This document shows positions 9,088 through 18,583 of a stretch of 64,000 nt of DNA, in pieces. The DNA is from an uncultured Cyclobacteriaceae bacterium (GTDB lineage: Bacteria; Bacteroidota; Bacteroidia; Cytophagales; Cyclobacteriaceae). The notes under the pieces are model-generated. The model made no database searches. It was given only the letters and a program-made list of their open reading frames with translations, and had not been told where the DNA came from. The DNA lies in the NCBI GenBank assembly GCA_905479015.1, contig CAJQKV010000007.1, positions 124,001-188,000 of the forward strand, read 5' to 3'. Positions within the stretch are counted from its first letter, which is position 1; every line of letters begins with the position of its first letter. Made by a program: the position numbers and the translations under genes.

Positions 9088-10713
9088 ATGAGAAACTACC
9101 TTATAATATTTATGTTACTCCTACTCTCTTTGGCATCTACGGCTCAGAAGAGAATTAGATATACTGCCAAAGGTAAGCAGGAAGTTGTACGAAAAGAGGG
9201 TCAATCGATAAGATATCTCATTGACAGTGTGGTCTTTGTTCAGAAAGAGACTACTGTTTATTGCGATAGTGCTATTTATATAAAAGCCGAAAATCAAATG
9301 AGGGCTTACGACCATGTGAAAATTATCAATGATTCAACCGTCGTCACTTCCGATCGTCTCCTATATCAAGGAGAAGATCGCATCGCCCAACTTCGAGAAG
9401 ACGTGATTTATAAGCGGGGATATCAGGAACTCTACACTGACCATTTGGATTACAGCTTAGACACCGAAGTTGCCTATTACTACAATGGAGGACAATTGAT
9501 TGATACCACCAATATCCTTTCAAGTACATTAGGCTATTTTTATGCCAAGGAAAATATCGCACGATTTTATCAGTCAGTAGTTTTGCAGTCTCCAGAGTTT
9601 ACCTTAAAAACTGATACCCTAAGATACAATACGCTTACCAAAATAGCTTACAGCTTTGGTCCTACCGAAATCATCAATAAAGAGGGTGCGATAATATATG
9701 CTGACGGAGGTGAATTCCGAACAGAAATCAGTCAAACAGAAATATCATCTGGAAATATTGAAACCTCCGAATATATCCTGGATGGTGATAAATTATTTTT
9801 TGATGATTTTAACCAGTATTATTTAGGTGAGGGTAACGTAAAACTTACTTCAAAAGAAAATAATCTTATCCTACTCGGCGATGAAGGCTATCACGATAAG
9901 GTCAATGGCTACAGCAAAATTTATGGTAATGCCATCATGAAAAAGATTATGAAATTAGATACCTTTTACATAGCCGCAGATACGATGATGGCCATCGAAA
10001 GTGAATACGACTCGATTAGGAGAATATTGGCCTATCCAGACATCAGGATATTTAAAATGAATGTCCAAGGGATTGCCGATTCTTCCGCTTATTTATTGGC
10101 TGATTCTATTATAATGCTTTATCAAAATCCTGTTTTATGGACAGGGGAAAATCAAGTCCTGTCAGATACAATTGCCATCCACCTTAACGACAGCAGCATA
10201 GAAAAAATGGACTTAAAACGAAATGCATTTCTGATCACCCAAGATTCAGTCAGTAATTTCAATCAAATAAAAGGAAGACTGATGAACATCTATTTTCTCA
10301 ATAAAAGCTTAAACTACATCGATATTAATGGTAATTGTGAAAGTCTATTTCATTCAATGGATGAAACAGATACAGTTTTATTAGGAATCAATAAAATGCT
10401 AACAAGCAATATGACCATTCGTTTTCTCAAGAATCAAATTAATAACTTCACATTATATAAATCTCCGGAGGGTCGATTTTTACCTCCACACATGATTACA
10501 GAAGCAGACAAAACACTGGATGACTTCAACTGGATGATTGATCGACGACCTTCTCTCCAAGATATTTTTGTAAAACGTATTTTTGAAGACGTTTTGGTGC
10601 CCTCAAATAATCTTGAAGAAAAAGTTAAACCTGGTGAACAAGAAAGAGAGGAAAATACAAATAAACTTCAGGAAGGAAAAAAAGGTAAGAAAATACAAGG
10701 TGCACGTAATTAA
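9088..10713 (+). CDS. OstA-like/LptA-like LPS-transport family protein
   Basis: 541 residues with a signal peptide (about 1-20, ending ASTAQ). The mature part consists of OstA/LptA-type beta-jellyroll repeats, with many short 'D-x-L-x-Y' type strands (SDRLLYQGEDRIAQL, LKTDTLRYNTLTKIAY). Family members bridge lipopolysaccharide between the inner membrane and LptD; this is the long Bacteroidota form. The C-terminus is very charged and low in complexity (about 505-541, rich in E and K). It is followed closely by bamD, and an LptF/G-type permease is encoded at 18.6-19.7 kb, so this chromosome region concentrates outer-membrane biogenesis genes. Confidence 0.8.
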   Translation: MRNYLIIFMLLLLSLASTAQKRIRYTAKGKQEVVRKEGQSIRYLIDSVVFVQKETTVYCDSAIYIKAENQMRAYDHVKIINDSTVVTSDRLLYQGEDRIAQLREDVIYKRGYQELYTDHLDYSLDTEVAYYYNGGQLIDTTNILSSTLGYFYAKENIARFYQSVVLQSPEFTLKTDTLRYNTLTKIAYSFGPTEIINKEGAIIYADGGEFRTEISQTEISSGNIETSEYILDGDKLFFDDFNQYYLGEGNVKLTSKENNLILLGDEGYHDKVNGYSKIYGNAIMKKIMKLDTFYIAADTMMAIESEYDSIRRILAYPDIRIFKMNVQGIADSSAYLLADSIIMLYQNPVLWTGENQVLSDTIAIHLNDSSIEKMDLKRNAFLITQDSVSNFNQIKGRLMNIYFLNKSLNYIDINGNCESLFHSMDETDTVLLGINKMLTSNMTIRFLKNQINNFTLYKSPEGRFLPPHMITEADKTLDDFNWMIDRRPSLQDIFVKRIFEDVLVPSNNLEEKVKPGEQEREENTNKLQEGKKGKKIQGARN

Positions 10714-10735
10714 TACGTTTGTAATAATAGTGCAT

Positions 10736-10743
10736 TACTTTTG
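10736..10743 (+). promoter_or_regulatory. -7 promoter element of bamD
   Basis: TACTTTTG matches TAnnTTTG, 19 nt before the bamD ATG at 10763. It shares the string ATTACTTTTGCAG with the OstA-like promoter. A TTTG at 10718-10721 lies only 14 nt upstream, closer than usual for a -33 box. Confidence 0.45.
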
Positions 10744-10762
10744 CAGTAATATTTTTTAGAAA

Positions 10763-11578
10763 ATGATCAAAAGTTATATCAAAATATCCCTAATAGGCCT
10801 TTTGTGCCTTTTTATTGCGAGTTGTACTAAGTATCAAAAATTACGTAAAACTAGTGATTGGCAACCGAAATACGAGGCAGCCATGAAATATTATGAAAAA
10901 AAGGATTTTGCAAGGGCCATTGGCCTTTTCGAGGATATACTGCCTATTATTCGAGGTACCAAGGAAGCAGAGTCAGTAAATTTTTATTATGCCTACGCGC
11001 ACTACTACCAAGATTTATTTATTTTAAGCGCCCATTATTTTGAAACCTTCTTAGAAGTTTATTCTAGGAGTGATTTAGCACTTGAGGCCAATTATATGTT
11101 TGGCTATTCACTCTATATGCAGTCGCCAGAATATGATTTGGACCAAACGCCGAGCTATGAAGCCATCAATGTGATGCAGAACTTCATCAATCAATACCCT
11201 ACTTCAGAATTTGCGAAAAATGCGGGAGGTATTGTCAATGAACTAGAACTTAAACTGGAAAAAAAAGAATTTGAAAATGGCAAACTGTACTTCAAGCTTC
11301 GAAAGTATGAGGCAGCCATCGTCACTTTAGAAAATTTCATCACGGAATTTCCAGGTTCTTCTTTTCAAGAAGAGGCTTTCTTCTTGACCATCCAAACAGC
11401 ACATGATTATGCGCAAGCCAGCATCCGTTCGGCTCAAAATAAACGTTTTGAATCTTGTATAGATAAGTATCAAACTTTCGTTGATAAATATCCTAACAGT
11501 AACTTTTTGAAAGAAGCCGAAAAATATTATGTAAATAGTACAGATTTTTTATCTAAATTTGCCCTTCGAAATAATTAA
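10763..11578 (+). CDS. bamD: Outer membrane assembly lipoprotein BamD (YfiO)
   Basis: 271 residues. A lipoprotein signal with lipobox IASC puts the acylated cysteine at C21. The rest is tetratricopeptide-like helical repeats (YYEKKDFARAIGLFEDIL, LRKYEAAIVTLENFI, YPNSNFLKEAEKYY). BamD is the essential lipoprotein partner of BamA in inserting beta-barrel proteins. It is the first gene of the run bamD - omega-like - coaBC - DUF4835 - small ORF - recN, a gene order characteristic of Bacteroidota. Confidence 0.92.
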   Translation: MIKSYIKISLIGLLCLFIASCTKYQKLRKTSDWQPKYEAAMKYYEKKDFARAIGLFEDILPIIRGTKEAESVNFYYAYAHYYQDLFILSAHYFETFLEVYSRSDLALEANYMFGYSLYMQSPEYDLDQTPSYEAINVMQNFINQYPTSEFAKNAGGIVNELELKLEKKEFENGKLYFKLRKYEAAIVTLENFITEFPGSSFQEEAFFLTIQTAHDYAQASIRSAQNKRFESCIDKYQTFVDKYPNSNFLKEAEKYYVNSTDFLSKFALRNN

Positions 11579-11583
11579 AGATT

Positions 11584-11910
11584 ATGGCTACTGACGCATC
11601 ACTCAAAACAAGAGAAAGTTCTATTCTAGCAGAACCTACAGACAATATATTTGAATCTTTGGTAATCATAGGCAAACGTGCCCGACAAATTTCAAGTATT
11701 CAGAAAGAAGAATTGAATGGGAAATTGGCTGAATTTGCCTCTACCGTCGATAATCTAGAAGAAATTTTTGAAAATAGAGAACAAATTGAGATTTCTAAAT
11801 TTTACGAGCGGATGCCCAAGCCAACTACTACAGCGACTGAGGAATTCCTCAACGATGAGGTAATATTCAGAAGACGCGATGAAGATGACGCAGAGGGCAT
11901 AAAACTGTAA
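11584..11910 (+). CDS. RNA polymerase omega-like (Rpb6 family) subunit
   Basis: 108 residues, lying 5 nt after bamD and 13 nt before coaBC. The core NIFESLVIIGKRARQIS resembles the omega/Rpb6 signature in which a helix with an (A/G)KRARQI segment clamps the beta' C-terminus. The C-terminal half is acidic. Position between bamD and coaBC is the standard Bacteroidota place for this subunit. The assignment rests on the short motif plus synteny. Confidence 0.75.
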   Translation: MATDASLKTRESSILAEPTDNIFESLVIIGKRARQISSIQKEELNGKLAEFASTVDNLEEIFENREQIEISKFYERMPKPTTTATEEFLNDEVIFRRRDEDDAEGIKL

Positions 11911-11923
11911 CCTGCCCAAGCCT

Positions 11924-13117
11924 ATGCTGGCAGGAAAAAAAATACTTTTAGCCGTTAGTGGGTCTATTGCAGCTTATAAAGCAGCATTAATTGTTCGGCT
12001 TTTAATGAAAGAACAAGCTGAGGTACGAGTCATCATGACGGAGAGTGCCAAAAAATTTGTTACCCCCACCACCCTATCCACCCTATCAAAGCAACCCGTC
12101 TATACCTCTTTTTATAAGAATAATTCAGAAGAGTGGCACAATCATGTTGCTCTCGGTCTTTGGGCAGATGTGCTGATCATTGCACCTGCCTCGGCCCATA
12201 CCCTCTCGAAAATGGCACAAGGTTTATGTGATAATTTTCTGTTGTCTGTCTTTCTTTCGGCAAGATGCCCTGTATATTTTGCTCCAGCAATGGATTTAGA
12301 TATGTTGGCGCATCCAGCAACTCAAAAAAACATTGATCTCCTGGTCTCACGTGGAAACCATCTCATTGCCTCCGATGTCGGTGAACTTGCCAGTGGTCTG
12401 AACGGAAAAGGAAGAATGGCTGCGCCAGAAACCATCATTAATATTCTGGAAGCGCATTTCAAAATAGGGACTTTTCATAATAAAAGAGTATTGATTACCT
12501 CCGGCCCTACCTATGAGGCTCTTGACTCAGTTAGGTTTATTGGAAATCATTCTTCTGGTAAAATGGGATATGCCTTGGCTACCTTATTTGCTGAGCAAGG
12601 GGCCCAAGTTGTGTTTATTTCTGGTCCGGTAAAAGATTACCCTAAACACACTGATATCAAGGTCATTAAAGTCACTTCAGCTGATGAAATGCTGGACGTA
12701 TGTATTCAGCAATATGTAGAGATCGACTTTGCTGTTTTTACTGCTGCAGTAGCCGATTACAAACCCAGCGAGGCGTTTGACAAAAAGCATAAAAAGGATG
12801 GTAATCCTATAAAAATAACCTTGATTGAAAATCCAGACATTGCTCATGAATTGGGTAAACTAAAAACTGAAAAACAAATCCATGTTGGATTTGCCTTAGA
12901 AACCCATAATGAAGAAGCCTCTGCTAAAGCGAAAATAAAGCGTAAAAATTTAGATCTTATTGTTCTAAATTCGTTGCAAGATATTGGTGTCGGTTTTGGT
13001 CAAGATACTAATAAAGTCACCATTTATGATCGCTTTGAAAAACAATTTCCTTTTGAATTAAAGGATAAAAAAGAAGTTGCTCAAGATATTTTGAAAATAA
13101 TGGAAAGCTATGCTTAA
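11924..13117 (+). CDS. coaBC: Bifunctional phosphopantothenoylcysteine decarboxylase/phosphopantothenate-cysteine ligase
   Basis: 397 residues. It catalyses two successive coenzyme A steps: ligation of cysteine to 4'-phosphopantothenate (CoaB) and FMN-dependent decarboxylation (CoaC). The N-terminal flavoprotein domain (about 1-180) shows SGSIAAYKA, the catalytic-histidine region EEWHNHVALG, and APAMDLDM in place of the usual PAMN motif. The C-terminal CoaB domain (about 187-395) shows GPTYEALDSVRFIGN followed by HSSGKMG. The length is normal for a fused Dfp. The stop overlaps the start of the DUF4835 gene by 8 nt. Confidence 0.95.
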   Translation: MLAGKKILLAVSGSIAAYKAALIVRLLMKEQAEVRVIMTESAKKFVTPTTLSTLSKQPVYTSFYKNNSEEWHNHVALGLWADVLIIAPASAHTLSKMAQGLCDNFLLSVFLSARCPVYFAPAMDLDMLAHPATQKNIDLLVSRGNHLIASDVGELASGLNGKGRMAAPETIINILEAHFKIGTFHNKRVLITSGPTYEALDSVRFIGNHSSGKMGYALATLFAEQGAQVVFISGPVKDYPKHTDIKVIKVTSADEMLDVCIQQYVEIDFAVFTAAVADYKPSEAFDKKHKKDGNPIKITLIENPDIAHELGKLKTEKQIHVGFALETHNEEASAKAKIKRKNLDLIVLNSLQDIGVGFGQDTNKVTIYDRFEKQFPFELKDKKEVAQDILKIMESYA

Positions 13118-14006
13118 GCTCGCTACATTAATTTTTTTTTTAATCCCGATGATACTGCTAAGTCAAGAGCTGAATTGTCGTGTAATCATCAATGCGCAAG
13201 CCATTCAAAGTAGTGACCCAAGTACGATTTCCGAAATGGAAGTTGCCTTTAGCGAGTTTCTAAATAATACAAAATGGACTTCTGATCAGTTTAAAGTTGA
13301 AGAAAGAATTAATTGTAATATTGTTCTCACACTAACGGACGCAAGTGATCCTGCATTGGGGCAATACCAAGCCTCCGTACAGGTACTTTCCTCTAGACCG
13401 GTATATAACACCAATCATGAAACAATCCTATTGAATTTTGGCGATAGAGACTGGGCATTTGAATTTGTTAATTCTCAGCCCATCATTTATAACGAAAATA
13501 GCTTTATTGACAACCTTTCTTCTCTCCTATCATATTATGCTTTAGTCATCATTGGCTTGGATTATGATTCATTTGGAAAGTTAAGTGGCGAGCCTTACTT
13601 CAATCTGGCATGGCGGGTAGTGACCAACGCCCAAAATACTGGTTTTATAGGATGGGATCAATTCAATAGTATCAGAAATCGCTATTGGTTAGTAGAGAAT
13701 TTGTTAAATGCTCAAATGAAACCCATAAGAGAGGCCAGTTATCAATATCACTTACAAGGCATGGATCATTTTTTGGAAAATCCTGAAGAAGCCAGAAAAA
13801 CGATCTCTGAAAGTATCCAAAAAGTACTTAAAGTCAACCAGGCAAGACCCCGTTCGATACTTACCATCAGCTTTCTAGATGCCAAAACTGACGAGCTCAG
13901 TAAAATATTTTCAAAAGGAGATCCATCCCTTCGCAAGCGGACTTACAATATGCTCGTAAATATTGATGCAACCAAGCGTTCAGATTTTGCAGAGATGATT
14001 AAATAA
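13110..14006 (+). CDS. DUF4835 family exported protein
   Basis: 298 residues with a signal peptide (about 1-19, MLKLATLIFFLIPMILLSQ). The sequence matches what I know of DUF4835, a Bacteroidota-specific exported family almost always encoded between coaBC and recN (phrases NCRVIINAQAIQSSDP, NDRYWL-like RNRYWLVENLLN, RPRSILTISFLDAK). Its function is unknown; the context of bamD, coaBC and recN is conserved rather than functionally informative. Start overlaps coaBC by 8 nt; the last base of the stop is the first base of the next start. Confidence 0.85.
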   Translation: MLKLATLIFFLIPMILLSQELNCRVIINAQAIQSSDPSTISEMEVAFSEFLNNTKWTSDQFKVEERINCNIVLTLTDASDPALGQYQASVQVLSSRPVYNTNHETILLNFGDRDWAFEFVNSQPIIYNENSFIDNLSSLLSYYALVIIGLDYDSFGKLSGEPYFNLAWRVVTNAQNTGFIGWDQFNSIRNRYWLVENLLNAQMKPIREASYQYHLQGMDHFLENPEEARKTISESIQKVLKVNQARPRSILTISFLDAKTDELSKIFSKGDPSLRKRTYNMLVNIDATKRSDFAEMIK

Positions 14007-14215
14007 TGCCCAGTCGACAAGTCAGAATAACTCTATCAGATCTAGAAAGCCATTTTCAAGAATGGCTCACATTTATGCGCAAAGATGGTGCGGTAATATT
14101 TGGAAAAATGATTAGTATTGAAGGAAATAAAATTTTATATCAAAATTCATCTATGAAAAGAGCCCTCATATTCCGCTCAGAATTGGATGAAGTTTGGAGA
14201 GATGTACAAACCTGA
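14006..14215 (+). CDS. Small hypothetical protein between DUF4835 and recN
   Basis: 69 residues, starting on the last base of the DUF4835 stop (TAATG overlap) and ending 5 nt before the recN ATG, so it fits the operon spacing well. The sequence contains FGKMISIEGNKILYQNSSMKR, with alternating hydrophobic strands suggestive of a small beta-rich (SH3/Sm-like) fold. I do not recognise a family. The tight coupling on both sides makes a real gene likely. Confidence 0.6.
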   Translation: MPSRQVRITLSDLESHFQEWLTFMRKDGAVIFGKMISIEGNKILYQNSSMKRALIFRSELDEVWRDVQT

Positions 14216-14220
14216 TCGAT

Positions 14221-15879
14221 ATGATCAAATCGCTTTCAATTATCAATTTTGCTTTAATTAAGGAATTAGAACTGATCCCGGCTATGGGATTGAATGTCAT
14301 TACGGGAGAAACGGGAGCTGGAAAATCAATTATGATGGGTGCCTTAGGCCTGCTGATGGGCCGTCGTGCAGATAGTAAAGCCCTATGGGATGTCTCTAAA
14401 AAATGCCAAATCGAAGGGCATTTTGACATCTCTGCCTATCAACTTCAATCTTTTTTTGAAACCCATGTGCTAGACTATGAAACGGAGACCATCATACGTC
14501 GAGAGGTTTCTCCCAACGGAAAAAGTAGGGCCTTTATTAATGACACTCCCGTAAATTTAGAGGTACTCAAAACCTTTGCTTTAAAACTCATGGATATCCA
14601 TTCTCAAAATGAGTCCTTAAATCTAGGAAACCACCAATACCAACTTGACGTATTGGATCAGTTTTCACTTAATGCACGTCAGCTCCAAGTCTACAAAGAG
14701 GCCTATGAGGTCTATCAATACCGAAAAAAGACATATGAAGAATTGGTTTTATGGCATTCTACCTCTCGAAAGAATCAAGATTATGAACGTCATAATCTTC
14801 AAGAATTAGAAGATGCGGGGTTAGATAAATTTGATTTAGAAGGGCTAGAGCAAAATTTGAATACCATGCAACATGCAGAGGAAATTAAACTAAAGCTCTC
14901 TCAAGCGATCCGTCTATTAGATGAAGAAGACTTTTCTGTCATCAAACAACTGGAACTATTGGATATGTTAATGATATCTATCAGCAGTCTGTCTGGAACA
15001 TTCCAAGAGGCTCAAGAAAGAATTACGAGCTCATTAATCGAATTAAAAGATGTCTTTGAAGTTCTCCTAGAGAAACGAGAACAGATTGAATTCGATCCCC
15101 AGAGAATAGCCGAATTGAACGAACAACGCTCACTCATTTATCGCTTGCAGCAAAAACATGAACTTCATACGATGAAAGGCCTCATAGATTTGAGGGAGCA
15201 ATTATCTAAAAAACTTGATGAAATAGATCATCTTGATGAAAAGCTCACTGCCTCAAAAGAGCAAATGGATCTTGCTATGAATCAACTAATGATACATGGA
15301 ACAGCACTTTCAAAACTTCGGAAGCAATCAGCCCTTAATTTTGAGCGAGAAATTACCGATATCATTCATGAAATTGGCATTGAAAATGGTCAAGTAAAAA
15401 TTGAACTAGAAGTCATTGAACCTAATAAAAATGGGATCAACAAATGTTCCATTCTATTTTCAGCCAATAAAGGTGTCGCACCACAATCACTTAAAAATGT
15501 TGCCTCTGGTGGTGAATTGTCGCGGCTCATTTTTGCTATTAAATATTTAATTGCAGATAAAATTGCATTACCTACGCTTATTTTCGATGAAATCGATACC
15601 GGAGTTTCTGGAGAAATCGCTATTAAAATGGTGAAAATGATGAAAACCATGGCAAAAAATCATCAGGTTATCTCCATTAGTCATTTACCACAATTTGCTG
15701 CCGGAGGAGAGGCTCATTTCTTTGTCTACAAAGACCATAGTGCCGATAAGTCCGTCACTAAAATCAAACAATTGGCAGCCGAGGAACGTATCGAAGCCAT
15801 CGCCCAAATGATTGCGGGGGCGCATCCCACGGAAAGTGCCTTTAAAAGTGCGCGGGAATTGTTGTCATTACCCCAATAA
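14221..15879 (+). CDS. recN: DNA repair protein RecN
   Basis: 552 residues from the ATG at 14221; the longer frame from 14194 overlaps the upstream gene and adds nine unlikely residues. This is an SMC-like ATPase that acts early at double-strand breaks. Walker A is GETGAGKS at residues 29-36, followed by paired coiled-coil arms (about 150-390). The ABC signature is ASGGELSRL and Walker B is LIFDEIDTGVSG, then the H-loop region SISHLPQFAA. The length is normal for the family. It is the last gene of the bamD-recN block. Confidence 0.95.
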   Translation: MIKSLSIINFALIKELELIPAMGLNVITGETGAGKSIMMGALGLLMGRRADSKALWDVSKKCQIEGHFDISAYQLQSFFETHVLDYETETIIRREVSPNGKSRAFINDTPVNLEVLKTFALKLMDIHSQNESLNLGNHQYQLDVLDQFSLNARQLQVYKEAYEVYQYRKKTYEELVLWHSTSRKNQDYERHNLQELEDAGLDKFDLEGLEQNLNTMQHAEEIKLKLSQAIRLLDEEDFSVIKQLELLDMLMISISSLSGTFQEAQERITSSLIELKDVFEVLLEKREQIEFDPQRIAELNEQRSLIYRLQQKHELHTMKGLIDLREQLSKKLDEIDHLDEKLTASKEQMDLAMNQLMIHGTALSKLRKQSALNFEREITDIIHEIGIENGQVKIELEVIEPNKNGINKCSILFSANKGVAPQSLKNVASGGELSRLIFAIKYLIADKIALPTLIFDEIDTGVSGEIAIKMVKMMKTMAKNHQVISISHLPQFAAGGEAHFFVYKDHSADKSVTKIKQLAAEERIEAIAQMIAGAHPTESAFKSARELLSLPQ

Positions 15880-15894
15880 AGAAATAGTTTTCAT

Positions 15895-15902
15895 TATTTT
15901 TG
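15895..15902 (+). promoter_or_regulatory. -7 promoter element of fabI
   Basis: TATTTTTG matches TAnnTTTG exactly, 20 nt before the fabI ATG at 15922 and immediately after the recN stop. No good -33 box was seen. Confidence 0.45.
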
Positions 15903-15921
15903 CAACTTAAATAATAAAGAA

Positions 15922-16734
15922 ATGGCTTATAATTTATTGAAAGGTAAAAGGGGAATCATTTTTGGCGCTTTAGATGAAAGCTCAATTGCATGGAAAGTTG
16001 CCCTCAAAGCCCATGAGGAAGGCGCTCAGTTCACTTTAAGTAATGCTCCTATTGCAATGCGAATGGGCGAAATTAATAAGTTAGGAGAGATTTGTGGTGC
16101 AGAAATCATTCCAGCTGACGCAACTTCTCTAGATGATCTAGAAATTTTAATCAGTAAATCAACTGAGATCTTGGGAGGAAAATTAGATTTCGTTCTTCAT
16201 TCGATCGGAATGAGTCCTAATGTTCGCAAGAAAAAATCATATGGTAATTTGAACTACGATTGGTTTCAAAAATCACTTGACGTATCGGCCCTTTCTTTCC
16301 ATAAAGTCATGCAGGTAGGTGAAAAATTAGATGCCTTTAATGAATGGGGTTCCATTTTAGCCCTGTCCTACATTGCGGCCCAAAGAACTTTTCCAGATTA
16401 CTCGGATATGGCCCAAGCAAAAGCCGTATTAGAATCCATTGCACGGAGTTATGGCTATCGACTCGGTCAAAGCAAAAAAATAAGAGTAAATACGATTTCG
16501 CAGTCTCCAACTTGGACGACTGCAGGTTCAGGTGTCCCAGGATTTGATATTTTTTATGATTATGCAGATAAAATGTCCCCTTTAGGAAATGCTTCTGCCG
16601 AAGCATGTGCAGATTATTGCGTCTCATTATTCTCGGATTTTACCAAAATGGTTACCATGCAAAATCTCATGCATGATGGGGGATTTTCATCATCAGGCAT
16701 GACCGATAAAATCGTGGAAACACTGCAAAAATAA
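15922..16734 (+). CDS. fabI: Enoyl-ACP reductase (NADH) FabI
   Basis: 270 residues, an SDR-fold enzyme that reduces trans-2-enoyl-ACP in the last step of each fatty-acid elongation cycle. The FabI-specific features are the N-terminal KGKRGIIFGALDESSIAW nucleotide-binding segment, LDFVLHSIGMSP, the first active-site tyrosine region YIAAQR, and the catalytic Y-x6-K in YSDMAQAK. It has its own -7 element upstream. It is the target of triclosan-type inhibitors in other bacteria. Confidence 0.93.
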   Translation: MAYNLLKGKRGIIFGALDESSIAWKVALKAHEEGAQFTLSNAPIAMRMGEINKLGEICGAEIIPADATSLDDLEILISKSTEILGGKLDFVLHSIGMSPNVRKKKSYGNLNYDWFQKSLDVSALSFHKVMQVGEKLDAFNEWGSILALSYIAAQRTFPDYSDMAQAKAVLESIARSYGYRLGQSKKIRVNTISQSPTWTTAGSGVPGFDIFYDYADKMSPLGNASAEACADYCVSLFSDFTKMVTMQNLMHDGGFSSSGMTDKIVETLQK

Positions 16735-16858
16735 GATTGATTTCAGGAAACTCATTTGATCTGATCTTTTGAGTCCAATTCTTATCATTTTGTCTATATT
16801 GATTGGAAAAATGATCGGTTCATCAATCGGTAAACTATTAATAACTTAAATTGATCTC

Positions 16859-17680
16859 ATGATTACCTTTCCTAACTCGAAAATTAATCTTGGGCTGAAC
16901 ATTCTCAACAAAAGAGCAGATGGATTTCATGATATTGAAACCTGTATGTATCCCATACTTTGGCATGACATCCTAGAGATTGTACCCGCAAAATCATTTT
17001 CTTTTGTTCAAACAGGACGCAATATTCCTGGTGAACCTACGCATAACCTTTGTGTAAAGGCCTATGAACTCATTAAAGAACATAACAACATACCCCCCAT
17101 CAACATACATTTACATAAAGTCATCCCTATGGGCGCTGGCTTAGGCGGCGGGTCCGCAGATGCAGCATTTACGCTCAAGATGCTTAATCAACTTTTTTCA
17201 TTGAAAATCCCGAGTCAACGTCTTAAACATTATGCTAGTTTGCTGGGGAGTGATTGCCCCTTTTTTATAGATAATTTACCTGCCATTGCCTCCGAAACAG
17301 GAACAAAATTGAAACTTTACGAACTAAACTTATCAAAATATTACATTCTTGTAATATTTCCTGATCTACATACGAGCACCTCACATGCTTATGCCAATAT
17401 CCAACCAAAAATTCCCGAAAATTCATTGGACTTCTCATTAAAAGATTTAAAAAAATGGCACTCCCTCCTCCGTAATGACTTTGAGGATCCCTCGTTCAGA
17501 AACACACCCGTCTTAGCTAATATAAAATCACAACTTTACGATCAAGGCGCTTTTTATGCTGCTATGAGTGGTTCAGGATCTGCCCTTTATGGCCTATTTG
17601 AAGAACCTCCAGCGGTTACTGCTTTTCAAAAATACGAATGCATCCTTCGTTCATTGATACTTCCAACTGAGTCATCTTAA
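16859..17680 (+). CDS. ispE: 4-diphosphocytidyl-2-C-methyl-D-erythritol kinase
   Basis: 273 residues of the GHMP kinase family. It phosphorylates CDP-ME in the non-mevalonate (MEP) isoprenoid pathway, which feeds the carotenoid genes further along this window. The GHMP ATP-binding motif is PMGAGLGGGSADAA, the N-terminus SKINLGLNIL and the C-terminal AAMSGSGSALYGLF are diagnostic. The gene is preceded by a 124-nt gap and its 3' end overlaps the convergent EamA transporter gene by 9 nt. Confidence 0.93.
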   Translation: MITFPNSKINLGLNILNKRADGFHDIETCMYPILWHDILEIVPAKSFSFVQTGRNIPGEPTHNLCVKAYELIKEHNNIPPINIHLHKVIPMGAGLGGGSADAAFTLKMLNQLFSLKIPSQRLKHYASLLGSDCPFFIDNLPAIASETGTKLKLYELNLSKYYILVIFPDLHTSTSHAYANIQPKIPENSLDFSLKDLKKWHSLLRNDFEDPSFRNTPVLANIKSQLYDQGAFYAAMSGSGSALYGLFEEPPAVTAFQKYECILRSLILPTESS

Positions 17681-18583
17681 AATATCAGTCTCCAAGGCCT
17701 TCCTTTTTCTTTTGCGATTGAGTAGTGGATACAACAATACGGAAGACAAAATTAAACCCGTACCTAAATAAAAACCCCCACTCATTTTCTCGCTATCCCC
17801 AAAAACCAACAAGGCCAATATAATTCCATAAATAGGCTCCAAGTTAATGGTCAAATTAACAAAAAAAGCGGAGAGTCGCTTCATCAATTTAATCGAATAG
17901 GAAACTGCAAATACGGTACAAACACTTGCCAATATCAGTAGCCACATAGCCTGTTCTAAAGTTGGCCATTCAAAAACTTCATGGCTCACATAAAGAAAAT
18001 AGAAAGGCAAACTCATACCCGTAAATAGGCATGCGAATATCATTTCATAAAAGGTGATGACAAAATGATCATCGCTTTTTATCAATGACACATTAATAAT
18101 AGAAAAAAGTGCTGCTAAAATAGCGGCCACTATCGCAAAAGACAATCCTAAAAAATACTGGATTTCCATATTGAAGACAATCAAAATTCCCAATAAAGCC
18201 AATAGACTCAACAAAACTTCAAACAGCTGTATTCGCTTTTTAAAAAAAAGAGGCTCAATAATACTGGTCCAAAAAGAGGTTGTGGCCATACCCACCAAAC
18301 AAACAGCAGCGGTTGATATTTTTGCTGACAAGAAAAAAAGTACCCAATGGGCTGCCAATAGAAACCCCACAATACTTGTTTTCAATAAAGAACGACGCGA
18401 ACTCAATACAAAGGATCGCTTCAATGCCAAAAGAACAATGACCAATAAGAACGCAGCAATACCGGTACGGTAAAAGACAATTTCAGCTGGCGTAAGGTCA
18501 ATTAACAAGCCTATAACCGCTGTAAACCCCCATATAAGTACAATGAAATGGAGAAAGACAATGTCTTTGCTGTTCTGCTTCAT
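17672..18583 (-). CDS. EamA-family (DMT superfamily) transporter
   Basis: 303 residues, about ten hydrophobic segments in two EamA repeats, each roughly 140 residues; typical of the drug/metabolite transporter superfamily in the inner membrane. The N-terminal LIWGFTAVIGLLIDL and the TINLEPIYGIILALLVFGD segment near the end are family hallmarks. Substrate is unknown. It starts inside the last codon of the LptF/G permease gene (4-nt overlap), so it is co-transcribed with tgt and that permease. Confidence 0.85.
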   Translation of the reverse strand: MKQNSKDIVFLHFIVLIWGFTAVIGLLIDLTPAEIVFYRTGIAAFLLVIVLLALKRSFVLSSRRSLLKTSIVGFLLAAHWVLFFLSAKISTAAVCLVGMATTSFWTSIIEPLFFKKRIQLFEVLLSLLALLGILIVFNMEIQYFLGLSFAIVAAILAALFSIINVSLIKSDDHFVITFYEMIFACLFTGMSLPFYFLYVSHEVFEWPTLEQAMWLLILASVCTVFAVSYSIKLMKRLSAFFVNLTINLEPIYGIILALLVFGDSEKMSGGFYLGTGLILSSVLLYPLLNRKRKRKALETDILR